From NCBI GenBank assembly GCA_964494505.1, contig CAZBRO010000013.1, forward strand, positions 1 to 64,000: DNA of 64,000 bases. Reading direction: 5' to 3'. How positions within the stretch are numbered: the stretch's first letter is position 1; each line of letters starts with the position of its first letter. The translations under genes were made by a program, and so were the position numbers. The notes under the pieces were generated by a model. The model made no database searches, was not told the DNA's origin, and worked only from the letters and a program-made list of their open reading frames with translations. This DNA comes from CAIYRG01 sp964494505 (GTDB lineage: Bacteria; Pseudomonadota; Alphaproteobacteria; Micropepsales; Micropepsaceae). This document shows positions 24,763-32,788 of this stretch, piece by piece.

Positions 24763-25554
24763 CTAGGCGTCGAGCAGGAATTCGCGGATCGAACGCGTGA
24801 AGAGAGCAGGGTTCTCCATATTGGAGATGTGCCCGGCGCCCGGAATCTCGATCAGCGTCGAGCCCGCCACACCGGCGTTCAGCGCCTTCGTGCCGCCGAG
24901 GGTCGCGTCCTTCGATCCGCAGAGGAACAGCGTCCGGTTCTTGATCCCGGAGAGCCCCGGCTTCAGGTCGAAATCGGACAGCGCGGCCGCGCAGCCGGCA
25001 AATCCGTTCAGCGGCGTGGTGCGGATCATGGCGCGCACCTTGTCGACGACAGCGGGATTGGCACTCGCAAATTCGGCGGGGAACCAGCGTCCGATGGTGG
25101 GTTCGACGAGAGCCTCCATCCCGGACGCGCGCGCGAGCGCGATGCGCTCCTCCCATTGCTGCGCGGATTGCGGCGTAGAAGCCGGCCCGCAATCGCAGGG
25201 CACGAGGCGATCGATGCGCGCGGGATATTTCTCCGCCAGCGCCACCGCCGTCATGCCGCCCATCGAAAGACCGATAAAATGGGCGCGCGCGATATGCAGC
25301 GCGTCGAACAGCGCCACAACGTCGGCGGCGAGCATATCGAAGCTGTAGCGGCCCTCCGGCGCGTCCGTTCCGCCGTGGCCGCGCTGATCGTAGCGCAACA
25401 CGCGGAAATCCGATGAGAGGGCGGCGGCCTGCTCGTCCCACATCGCCAGATTCGTCATCAGCGAGTTGGAGAACACCACCCACGGCGCGCCTTCGCGTCC
25501 GTCGATTTGGCAATTGATGCCGATTCCATTGGCTTGGATCTTCATGGGGCTCAC
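24763..25554 (-). CDS. 3-oxoadipate enol-lactonase-like alpha/beta hydrolase
   Basis: 263 residues. The fold is standard: GAPWVVFSNSLMTNLAMWDEQ, VLRYDQRGHGGTDAPEG and the nucleophile elbow GLSMGGM with Ser. The acid lies in LFLCGSKDAT and the His in IPGAGHISNMENP. Length and motifs agree with PcaD, which opens 3-oxoadipate enol-lactone in the beta-ketoadipate pathway, but no other pca gene is here, so the substrate may be another lactone. It is 9 bases from the next hydrolase gene on the same strand. Confidence 0.8.
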   Translation of the reverse strand: MSPMKIQANGIGINCQIDGREGAPWVVFSNSLMTNLAMWDEQAAALSSDFRVLRYDQRGHGGTDAPEGRYSFDMLAADVVALFDALHIARAHFIGLSMGGMTAVALAEKYPARIDRLVPCDCGPASTPQSAQQWEERIALARASGMEALVEPTIGRWFPAEFASANPAVVDKVRAMIRTTPLNGFAGCAAALSDFDLKPGLSGIKNRTLFLCGSKDATLGGTKALNAGVAGSTLIEIPGAGHISNMENPALFTRSIREFLLDA

Positions 25555-25563
25555 TTGTGGCTG

Positions 25564-26346
25564 TCAGATGTCTTTCCAGAAATCCTGGAGCAGCGCGAGA
25601 AGCGCCTTCGGCGACGTGGTCGGCATGAAATGGCCGGCATCGATGATCTCGAAGCGCGCGCCCGGAATTTTCTTGGCGATGCCTTCGGTCACTGTCACGG
25701 CCCGGATGTAATCCTGGCGTCCGGCGATCACCAGCGCCGGCACTCGCACGGTTTCGAGCAGGTTGATGAGATTGGTCTTCGCCATCATGCGAAAGGCGTT
25801 GCCGAAGCCGACCGGGTCGTTCGCCATATAGCGCCCGCGATAGGTGTCATAGGTTTCGCGGTCCGAAAGTTCCGGCGGATAGGATTTGTCGAGCATGGCC
25901 GGAATGATGGCGCGGATGCCTTCGGCTTCCGCCTTTGCCGCGACGCTGTTGAGCGCATCGGCACGCGACGGATCGACGCCCGGCGCAGGGTTGCAGAACA
26001 CCAGCGACCCCACCTGCTCGGGATGGCGCGTGTAGAACGTCAGCGCCTGCATGCTGGATGCCGCCAGCGACACCACATGATAGGGCGGGGTGAGCTTCAG
26101 CGCGCCGAGCAGCGCTTCCAGATCGTCCACCAGATCGCCGCACCCGTAAGCGCCGCGTGTCTTCTCGGTCAGCCCGAACCCGCGCTGGTCGTACCGGAAG
26201 ACGCGCGCGCGCGCCGCCAGACCGGGCGCCACGCCGTCCCACGAATCCAGCGATCCTCCGATCTCGTGCAGGAACACGATTGTCGCCCCGCTGCCCCCTT
26301 CGACCCGGTAATGGAAGCTGATCCCGTTGGCCTCGATGAACGCCAT
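25564..26346 (-). CDS. alpha/beta hydrolase-fold protein with Ala at the nucleophile position
   Basis: 260 residues from the ATG at 26346, which has AGGGGAG upstream. It is homologous to the next hydrolase along its length (VFRYDQRGFGLTEKTRGAYG, NPAPGVDPSR, VPALVIAGRQDYI, IDAGHFMP). Asp and His of the triad are present. In gapless alignment the neighbour's HFIGLSMGGM corresponds to HVVSLAASSM here, so the nucleophile Ser is Ala and the elbow glycines are lost. It may be a pseudo-hydrolase, or use another mechanism as some cofactor-free alpha/beta-fold enzymes do. Confidence 0.8.
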   Translation of the reverse strand: MAFIEANGISFHYRVEGGSGATIVFLHEIGGSLDSWDGVAPGLAARARVFRYDQRGFGLTEKTRGAYGCGDLVDDLEALLGALKLTPPYHVVSLAASSMQALTFYTRHPEQVGSLVFCNPAPGVDPSRADALNSVAAKAEAEGIRAIIPAMLDKSYPPELSDRETYDTYRGRYMANDPVGFGNAFRMMAKTNLINLLETVRVPALVIAGRQDYIRAVTVTEGIAKKIPGARFEIIDAGHFMPTTSPKALLALLQDFWKDI

Positions 26347-26519
26347 GCCGTCTCCCCTGATGCGCGTGGCCGACTGTATGGCATTCCCATTGGCCGCACG
26401 GCAATCGCGCTTCGGCGAACTCCCTTGAGCTTCAAAAGCAGCGGGCCTATGAAAGAGCGCCATTCCGCGGGCTGCCCTGGGCCCAAGCCTAATCCCTTCT
26501 GAACAAAGGAGAATTACCC

Positions 26520-27209
26520 ATGAGCGTGGTCGTCCGATACATCAAGCGGGTGGACCCGGAAGTGGTCGCGGGCTTTACGGGCATCGGTGTGGCCACCGTG
26601 CACGAAGCCCAAGGGCGCAAAGGTTTGCTGGCCTCCTATATGCGGCCCATCTACCGGCCCTGCCACGTGGTCGGGACGGCGGTCACCTGCGATATGGCGC
26701 CGGGCGACAATTGGATGCTGCATGCGGCGGTGGAGCAGTGCCAAAAGGGCGACATCCTGGTCGCCGCCCCTACCTCCCTTTGCGAGGACGGCTATTTCGG
26801 CGAGTTGATCGCGACCCAGCTTCAGACCCGGGGCGTGGCGGGGCTGATCCTGGAAGCGGGCTGCCGTGACGTGGCCGAGCTGACGAAGATGGGCTTTCCG
26901 GTCTGGTCGCGCGCGGTGTTCGCGCAAGGGACCGTGAAGGAGACTATCGGCAACGTGAACCTGCCCGTCGTGTGCGCGGGCCAGCTCGTCAATCCGGGCG
27001 ATCTGATCGTGGCCGACGATGACGGCGTGGTCGTGGTGCGCCGCCAGGAGGCCGCCGAAGTGCTGCACCTCTCCCGCGAGCGTGAGGACAAGGAAGCCAA
27101 AAGCCGCCAGCGTTACCTGCGCGGCGAATGCAGCCTCGATGTGAACAATATGCGGGCCAAGCTCGCCGAGAAGGGTTTGAAGTACGTCGACACCCCGCCG
27201 GAGGGTTGA
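26520..27209 (+). CDS. ligK: 4-carboxy-4-hydroxy-2-oxoadipate aldolase/oxaloacetate decarboxylase
   Basis: 229 residues. LigK/ProA-type class II aldolase: GIGVATVHEAQGRKGLL near the N terminus, HVVGTAVTCDMAPGDNWMLHAAVEQCQKGDILV, GLILEAGCRDVAEL (the GCRD metal/substrate motif), and the Asp-rich LVNPGDLIVADDDGVVVV. It cleaves 4-carboxy-4-hydroxy-2-oxoadipate to pyruvate and oxaloacetate, the last step of protocatechuate 4,5-cleavage. AGGAGA precedes the ATG. It heads the lig operon, all on this strand with short gaps. Confidence 0.9.
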   Translation: MSVVVRYIKRVDPEVVAGFTGIGVATVHEAQGRKGLLASYMRPIYRPCHVVGTAVTCDMAPGDNWMLHAAVEQCQKGDILVAAPTSLCEDGYFGELIATQLQTRGVAGLILEAGCRDVAELTKMGFPVWSRAVFAQGTVKETIGNVNLPVVCAGQLVNPGDLIVADDDGVVVVRRQEAAEVLHLSREREDKEAKSRQRYLRGECSLDVNNMRAKLAEKGLKYVDTPPEG

Positions 27210-27215
27210 GGCGCC

Positions 27216-28121
27216 ATGGGCGGTTTCTCCGGCGTCACGCTGATCGGCTTCGGCGAGGTGGGCCAGACGCTGGGCGCCGATCTGCTGGCGGCCGGGGCCG
27301 AGGTTGCGGCATACGACATCCTGTTCGCCAAGGAAGACAGCGCGCCGTCGCGGGCGCTTTCGCGCATTCCCGTGCGCGCGGCGGCAAACCCGACCGACGC
27401 GGTGAGGGATGCGGAGTTGATCGTCTGCGCGGTGACGGCGGCGTCCGATCTGGAGGCCGCGCGCTCGGCCGCCCCGGGTTTGGCGCCCGGCACGTTCTTC
27501 ATGGACGTGAACTCGGTTTCGCCCGGCATGAAGCAGGCTTGCGCATGCGTCATCGAAGCGGCGGGTGGGCGCTATGTCGAAGCCGCCGTGATGACGCCCA
27601 TCGCGCCCAAGCGCGTTGCATCCGCCATGCTGCTCGGCGGTCCGCATACGGAGGAGTTTGTCGAACGCGCGCAGGCATTGGGTTTCACCGGCGCCAAGCC
27701 GTTTTCGAAGGTTCTGGGCCAGGCGTCCGCCACGAAGATGTGCCGCAGCGTGATCATCAAGGGCACCGAGGCCCTGCTCTGTGAATCCCTGCTCGCCGAG
27801 CGGCATTACGGCGTGGACAAGACGGTGCTGGATTCGCTGTCCGATCTGCTGCCGGTCGGCGATTGGGAAAAGCTCGCGCGCTACTTCATTTCGCGCACGC
27901 TGGAGCACGGCGCGCGGCGCGCCGAGGAAATGCGCGAATCCGCGAAAACCGTCGCCGAAGCGGGCATCGAACCGCTGATGACGTCGGCGACCGCCGAACG
28001 CGAGGATTGGTCGGCGCAGCACAAACACGCGCTTGCGCACATGGACGATCTCGGCGCCATGCTGGACGCCATCCGCAAAGAAATGGACACGCACGCGGCG
28101 CCGTCAAAGGCCGCGGAATAG
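27216..28121 (+). CDS. NAD(P)-binding dehydrogenase with DUF1932 C-terminal domain
   Basis: 301 residues. The N-terminal Rossmann fold has VTLIGFGEVGQTLGADLL (GxGxxG) and the 6-phosphogluconate dehydrogenase-like FFMDVNSVSPGMKQ and VEAAVMTPIAP. The C-terminal half carries SATKMCRSVIIKGTEALLCESLLAERHYGVD, typical of DUF1932. The reaction is not known. It sits 6 bases after ligK and 16 before ligJ, so it probably serves the same pathway, perhaps reduction of a keto acid by-product; that is inference. Confidence 0.83.
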   Translation: MGGFSGVTLIGFGEVGQTLGADLLAAGAEVAAYDILFAKEDSAPSRALSRIPVRAAANPTDAVRDAELIVCAVTAASDLEAARSAAPGLAPGTFFMDVNSVSPGMKQACACVIEAAGGRYVEAAVMTPIAPKRVASAMLLGGPHTEEFVERAQALGFTGAKPFSKVLGQASATKMCRSVIIKGTEALLCESLLAERHYGVDKTVLDSLSDLLPVGDWEKLARYFISRTLEHGARRAEEMRESAKTVAEAGIEPLMTSATAEREDWSAQHKHALAHMDDLGAMLDAIRKEMDTHAAPSKAAE

Positions 28122-28137
28122 ACACGAGGGACGCTCA

Positions 28138-29172
28138 ATGATCATCGACTGCCACGGCCATTACACGACCGAACCCAAGCTGTTGCTGGATTTCCGGCAG
28201 AAGCAGATCGCCGCGCTGAAAGACCACGCCGCGATGCCCGCTCCCGATTCGATGAAGATCAGCGACGACGATTTCCGGGCCAGCGTCGAAGGCAATCAGC
28301 TCCGCATCCAGCGCGAGCGCGGTACGGATCTCACGCTGTTCTCCCCCCGCGCCTCGGGCATGGGCCACCACATCGGCGATGCCATGACGAGCCTCGAATG
28401 GTCGCGGCTGTCGAACGATTGCATTCATCGTGTCTGCACGCTGTTCCCGAACAATTTCATCGGCGTCTGCCAATTGCCGCAGAGCCCCGGCGTGTCGCCG
28501 GAAAATTGCATCGAGGAGCTGGAACGCTGCGTCAACGAACTCGGCTTCGTGGGCTGCAATCTCAACCCCGATCCGTCGGGCGGAAGCTGGACTGCGCCGC
28601 CGCTCATCGACCGCTATTGGTACAAGCTCTACGAAAAATTGTGCGAACTTAATGTCCCGGCGATGGTGCATGTCAGCATGTCGTGCAATCCGGCCTTCCA
28701 CACCACGGGTGCGCATTACATCAATGCCGACACGACGGCCTTCATGCAGTTCATCCAGGGCGACCTGTTCAAGGATTTCCCGGAGCTGAAGCTGATCGTG
28801 CCGCATGGCGGCGGTGCTGTGCCCTATCATTGGGGCCGCTATCGCGGGCTCGCGCAGATGATGAACAAGCCCCCGCTGACCGAAATGATGAAGGACAACG
28901 TTTTCTTCGACACTTGCGTCTATCACCAGCCGGGGATCGATCTGCTGACCAAGCTCATTCCGGCAGACAACATCCTGTTCGCGTCCGAAATGCTCGGCGC
29001 GGTGAAGGGCGACGATCCGACCACCGGCAAGCCCTATGACGACACCAAGCGTTATGTCGATGCGGCCGCCCTTTCCGCCGAAGACAAGCAGAAGATATTC
29101 GAAGGCAACGCGCGGAAGGTCTATCCGCGGCTGGGGCCCAAGCTCGACAAGATCGCCGCGGCGAAGAAATGA
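28138..29172 (+). CDS. ligJ: 4-oxalomesaconate hydratase
   Basis: 344 residues, an amidohydrolase-fold protein opening MIIDCHGHYTTEPK with the HxH zinc motif. LFSPRASGMGHHIG, FVGCNLNPDPSGGSW, VPAMVHVSMSC, LIVPHGGGAVPYHWGRYRG and ILFASEMLGAVKG are typical of LigJ. It hydrates 4-oxalomesaconate to 4-carboxy-4-hydroxy-2-oxoadipate in the cytoplasm. Next step: LigK in the same operon. A 143-bp inverted-repeat element sits just after the stop. Confidence 0.88.
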   Translation: MIIDCHGHYTTEPKLLLDFRQKQIAALKDHAAMPAPDSMKISDDDFRASVEGNQLRIQRERGTDLTLFSPRASGMGHHIGDAMTSLEWSRLSNDCIHRVCTLFPNNFIGVCQLPQSPGVSPENCIEELERCVNELGFVGCNLNPDPSGGSWTAPPLIDRYWYKLYEKLCELNVPAMVHVSMSCNPAFHTTGAHYINADTTAFMQFIQGDLFKDFPELKLIVPHGGGAVPYHWGRYRGLAQMMNKPPLTEMMKDNVFFDTCVYHQPGIDLLTKLIPADNILFASEMLGAVKGDDPTTGKPYDDTKRYVDAAALSAEDKQKIFEGNARKVYPRLGPKLDKIAAAKK

Positions 29173-29200
29173 AAGGTTCATGGCCGGTTGACTGTTCCTT

Positions 29201-29343
29201 CACCCTCCCCTTGAGGGAGGGTCGAAGGATTGAGCCGAAAATGTTCGGCGAAATCGTTCGGGGAGGGGACATGTTTCGGCAAATCCACTCCCCGAGATTT
29301 CTCGCTGCGCTCCAAATCTCGACCCTCCCTCAAGGGGAGGGTG
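29201..29343. repeat. 143-bp MITE-like element with perfect 25-bp inverted ends
   Basis: The 25 bases at 29201-29225 (starting CACCCTCCCC) are the exact reverse complement of 29319-29343. Inside are further pairs: AGATTT/AAATCT around CTCGCTGCGCTCC, and GGGGAG/CTCCCC. It occupies almost the whole 188-base gap between ligJ and dctA, with no coding sense. It may be a non-autonomous miniature element or a large extragenic palindrome, and as RNA would form a long hairpin inside the lig transcript. Confidence 0.8.
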
Positions 29344-29360
29344 GTCCAATGTCCTGACCC

Positions 29361-30644
29361 ATGCGCCTTGTCCGCCAGCTCTGGTTTCAGGTGCTCGTGG
29401 CGATGGCCGCAGGTGTTGGGCTGGGCTACGCACGGCCCGAACTGGGCCAACAGATGCAGCCGCTGGGCGATCTCTTCGTCAATCTCATCCGCATGGTGAT
29501 CGGGCCGGTTATCTTCTGCACGGTCGTGCACGGCATCGCCTCAATGAACGACATGAAGCGCGTCGGCCGTGTTGCACTGAAGGCGCTCGTCTGGTTTGAG
29601 GCCATCACGCTGGTCGCACTGGTGTTCGGGTTGGCCGCCGTCAATCTGTGGCAGCCCGGCGCCGGCATGAACGTGGATTTGGCTTCGCTGGATGCGAGCG
29701 CGGTGAAGACCTACACGACAGCCGCCCAGCATCAGACATTCATGGAATTCCTGCTGCACATCGTGCCCGGCACGTTCACATCCGCCTTCGTGCAGGGGGA
29801 CGTGCTGCAGGTGCTGTTCGTCTCGGTGCTGTTCGGGTTTGCGCTCGCGCTGGTGGGCGCGCCTGCGAAGCCTGTGCTCGACATCATCGGGCGGCTCACG
29901 GACATCTTCTTCCGCATCGTCGGCTTCATCATGTGGGTTGCGCCGCTGGGCGCGTTCGGTGCGATTACCTTCACCGTGGGCCGCTTCGGCGCCTCGTCGC
30001 TGCTCTCCTTGGGTTCGCTGATCGTCGAATTCTACGTCGTGTGCCTCGCCTTCACGTTCATCGTGCTCGGCGGCGTCGCGCGCACCATGGGCGTGAGCAT
30101 CTTCCGTCTGCTGTTCTACATCCGCGAAGAACTGCTGATCGTGGCTGCGACCACATCGTCCGAAACCGTGCTTCCGCGGCTGGTGCAGAAGCTGCAAGCC
30201 CTCGGGTGCGAGGAATCGGTGGTCGGCCTCGTCATCCCGACTGGTTATTCGTTCAATCTGGATGGCACCTGTCTTTATCTTGCGACGGCCGCAGTGTTCC
30301 TCGCACAGGCGACCAACACGCCGCTTTCCATCGAGCAGCAGGCGATCCTTGTGGGAGTGGCACTCCTGACCTCGAAGGGCGTGGCAGGCGTAGCGGGCAT
30401 TGCGTTCGTGGTGCTGGCCGCCACCATTGCGGCGGCAGGTTCCATCCCCGTCGCCAGCATCGCGCTGGTTCTCGGCATTCACAGATTGCTGGCCGAGGCT
30501 TTGACCTTCGTCAATGTCGTTGGAAATTGTATCGCGACAATCCTGGTCGCAAAGTGGGATGGTGCGCTCGTGGCCGAAAAGCTCTACGCACAAGTGGGCA
30601 TCGGCGCGCCATGGGCCCTGGCCGCTCCCAAGCCGGCCGAATAG
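29361..30644 (+). CDS. DctA/GltP-type dicarboxylate:cation symporter
   Basis: 427 residues with about eight membrane helices and two re-entrant loops. Family marks: the N-terminal PLGDLFVNLIRMVIGPVIFCTVVHGIA, the serine-rich loop TTSSETVLPRL, and GYSFNLDGTCLYLATAAVFLAQA with the NxDGT motif. The last core helix contains LTFVNVVGNCIATILVAKWDG. It likely imports a C4-dicarboxylate or a di/tricarboxylic acid made or used by the lig pathway. Its start is taken at ATG 29361, right after the inverted-repeat element, with no strong ribosome site seen. Confidence 0.88.
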   Translation: MRLVRQLWFQVLVAMAAGVGLGYARPELGQQMQPLGDLFVNLIRMVIGPVIFCTVVHGIASMNDMKRVGRVALKALVWFEAITLVALVFGLAAVNLWQPGAGMNVDLASLDASAVKTYTTAAQHQTFMEFLLHIVPGTFTSAFVQGDVLQVLFVSVLFGFALALVGAPAKPVLDIIGRLTDIFFRIVGFIMWVAPLGAFGAITFTVGRFGASSLLSLGSLIVEFYVVCLAFTFIVLGGVARTMGVSIFRLLFYIREELLIVAATTSSETVLPRLVQKLQALGCEESVVGLVIPTGYSFNLDGTCLYLATAAVFLAQATNTPLSIEQQAILVGVALLTSKGVAGVAGIAFVVLAATIAAAGSIPVASIALVLGIHRLLAEALTFVNVVGNCIATILVAKWDGALVAEKLYAQVGIGAPWALAAPKPAE

Positions 30645-30654
30645 GGAGAGATTC

Positions 30655-31536
30655 TTGAGCAAGAACGCGAACCCGCCCTATATCCCGTTCCATCCCAATC
30701 CCTCGCGCCCGGGCTTCGTCGTGCCGCCGGGCAGCGTGGACGCGCACTGCCATGTGTTCGGGCCGGCTGCGAAATTTCCCTACGCGCCGGAGCGCAAATA
30801 CACCCCCGTCGATGCCCCGAAGGAAAAGCTGTTCGCGCTGCGCGATTTTCTCGGCTTCGACAAGAACGTCATCGTGCAGGCGAGCTGCCACGGCACGAAC
30901 AATGCAGCCCTTCTCGATGCCCTTGCCAATTCCAACGGGAAAGCCAAAGGCGTCGCCGTCATCGACGAGGAGGTGAGCGACGAGACGCTCCAAATCATGA
31001 ACGAGAACGGCATCAAGGGCGTGCGCTTCAATTTCGTGAAGCGGCTGGTCGATTTCACGCCGCGCGACGTGCTCGACCGCATCGCGGAGCGCATTGCGCC
31101 GCTCGGCTGGCATATCGTGGTGTATTTCGAGATGCCCGATCTGCCGGAACTCGAAGCGTTCTTCACCTCGCTTCCGACCATCGTCGTGGTCGATCATATG
31201 GGCCGGCCCGACGTGAGGAAGGGGGTTGCTCACCCGGAGTTCCAGCGGTATCTGCGTCTGCTCGACAGCCACACCAACATCTGGACCAAGGTGTCGTGCC
31301 CCGAACGCCTGACGGTTTCGGGTGCGCCCTATGACGACGTGGTGCCGTTCGCCAAGACCCTGGTGGAGCGCTATCCCGACCGCGTTTTGTGGGGCACCGA
31401 CTGGCCGCATCCCAACATGCCGGTGGAAGCGCCCGACGACGGCGTTCTCGTCGATACGATCCCGAAGATCGCGACAAAGCCGGAATTGCAACGCAAGCTG
31501 CTGGTGGATAATCCGATGCGGCTCTATTGGACGTGA
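30655..31536 (+). CDS. ligI: 2-pyrone-4,6-dicarboxylate lactonase
   Basis: 293 residues from the TTG at 30655, the length known for LigI, with AGGGAGAG upstream. Amidohydrolase fold: VDAHCHVFGPAAKFPY (HxH), NVIVQASCHGTNN, GIKGVRFNFVKR, WHIVVYFEM, TIVVVDHMGRPD and LWGTDWPHPN with the catalytic Asp. It opens 2-pyrone-4,6-dicarboxylate to 4-oxalomesaconate. An upstream ATG at 30514 lies inside dctA and is not credible. Nine bases separate it from dctA and three from ligA. Confidence 0.92.
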   Translation: MSKNANPPYIPFHPNPSRPGFVVPPGSVDAHCHVFGPAAKFPYAPERKYTPVDAPKEKLFALRDFLGFDKNVIVQASCHGTNNAALLDALANSNGKAKGVAVIDEEVSDETLQIMNENGIKGVRFNFVKRLVDFTPRDVLDRIAERIAPLGWHIVVYFEMPDLPELEAFFTSLPTIVVVDHMGRPDVRKGVAHPEFQRYLRLLDSHTNIWTKVSCPERLTVSGAPYDDVVPFAKTLVERYPDRVLWGTDWPHPNMPVEAPDDGVLVDTIPKIATKPELQRKLLVDNPMRLYWT

Positions 31537-31539
31537 ACC

Positions 31540-31938
31540 ATGACCCTGCCCAGGGAATATGACGATCTTCCCGGTACGACGGTGTTCGACGCCGAGCAGG
31601 CGCGGCGCGGTTATCATCTGAACATGTTCTGCATGTCGCTGATGAAGGCGGAGAACCGTGCGGCGTTCAAAGCGAACGAACGCGCCTATCTCGACCGCTA
31701 TCCGATGACGGAAGACCAGAAGCAGTCGGTCCTGAAGCGCGATTGGAACGGCATGCTTGCACTCGGCGGCAACATCTATTTCACCTCGAAGCTCGCCGCG
31801 ACCGACGGGCTTTCGTTCCAACAGATCGCCGCCATCATGACCGGCTCGACCCAGGCCGATTATGCCGAAATGATGCTCAAGGGCGGCCGCTCGCCGGACG
31901 GAAACCGCAGCAAATCGGAATGGAAAAATCGTGGCTAG
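31540..31938 (+). CDS. ligA: protocatechuate 4,5-dioxygenase alpha subunit
   Basis: 132 residues, all helical in look. PGTTVFDAEQARRGYHLNMFCMSLMKAENRAAFK, then RYPMTEDQKQSVLKRDWNGMLALGGNIYF and STQADYAEMMLKGGRSPDG are the LigA family signature. The small subunit caps the active site of LigB in the extradiol dioxygenase that cleaves protocatechuate between C4 and C5. Its stop overlaps the ligB start by 8 bases, so subunits are co-translated. Confidence 0.95.
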   Translation: MTLPREYDDLPGTTVFDAEQARRGYHLNMFCMSLMKAENRAAFKANERAYLDRYPMTEDQKQSVLKRDWNGMLALGGNIYFTSKLAATDGLSFQQIAAIMTGSTQADYAEMMLKGGRSPDGNRSKSEWKNRG

Positions 31939-32773
31939 GATCATCGCAGGCGTTGCGACTTCGCATATACCGGCCGTCGGCGCCGCACTCGACAACGGCA
32001 AATCGGGTGAACCCTATTGGAAGCCGGTGTTCGCGGGCTTCGAACGTTCCAAGGAATGGATCGCGAAGCTGAAGCCCGACGTTTGCATCGTCGTCTACAA
32101 CGATCACGCGTCGGCCTTTTCGCTCGAGATGGTGCCGACCTTTGCCATCGGCTGCGCGGCGGAATTTCCCATTGCCGACGAAGGCTGGGGTCCGCGGCCC
32201 GTGCCGCCGGTCAAAGGCCATCCCGAACTCGCCTGGCACATGGTGCAATCCGTGGTGCTGGACGAATTCGACATCACCATCGTCAACAAGATGGATGTCG
32301 ATCACGGGCTGACCGTGCCCTTGTCGCTGATGTTCGGGCAGCCGAAGGAATGGCCGTGCCCCATCGTGCCGCTGTGCGTGAATGTGGTCGTGTACCCGGT
32401 GCCGACCGGGCACCGCTGCTACATGCTGGGCAAGGCCATCCGGAAAGCGGTGGAAAGTTTCGACCGCGATTTGCGCGTCGTGATTTTCGGCACGGGCGGC
32501 ATGTCGCATCAGCTGCAGGGCCCACGCGCGGGCCTCATCAACAAGAAATTCGACACGCGCTTCCTCGACAATCTGACGCGCGATCCGGAAAGCCTGGTGC
32601 GTATTCCCCATCTCGAATATCTGCGCGAGACGGGATCGGAAGGCATCGAGATGGTGATGTGGCTCATCATGCGCGGCGCACTCGACGATGAGGTGAACGA
32701 AATCTATCGCTTCTATCACGTGCCTGCGTCGAACACGGCGCTGGGGCACATCATCCTGGAAAACAAAAGCTGA
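31931..32773 (+). CDS. ligB: protocatechuate 4,5-dioxygenase beta subunit
   Basis: 280 residues. Type II extradiol dioxygenase: GVATSHIPAVG gives the first iron histidine (His12), VVYNDHASAF the second (about His59), and KGHPELAWHM plus VVIFGTGGMSHQLQGPRAG carries the third region and catalytic histidine. With LigA it converts protocatechuate to 4-carboxy-2-hydroxymuconate-6-semialdehyde using Fe(II) and O2. Overlaps ligA by 8 bases. Confidence 0.95.
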   Translation: MARIIAGVATSHIPAVGAALDNGKSGEPYWKPVFAGFERSKEWIAKLKPDVCIVVYNDHASAFSLEMVPTFAIGCAAEFPIADEGWGPRPVPPVKGHPELAWHMVQSVVLDEFDITIVNKMDVDHGLTVPLSLMFGQPKEWPCPIVPLCVNVVVYPVPTGHRCYMLGKAIRKAVESFDRDLRVVIFGTGGMSHQLQGPRAGLINKKFDTRFLDNLTRDPESLVRIPHLEYLRETGSEGIEMVMWLIMRGALDDEVNEIYRFYHVPASNTALGHIILENKS

Positions 32774-32788
32774 CACGGGAAGGTTGAC

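Noticed and set aside
24763..25554. Naming the hydrolase pcaD outright
   Set aside because: The fold and triad fit, but no other beta-ketoadipate gene is present, so the symbol would overstate the evidence.
26514..28094. 526-residue open frame on the minus strand opposite ligK and the DUF1932 gene
   Set aside because: It mirrors two well-supported plus-strand genes, is His/Arg-rich and low in fold-like motifs. Long antisense frames are expected in GC-rich DNA.
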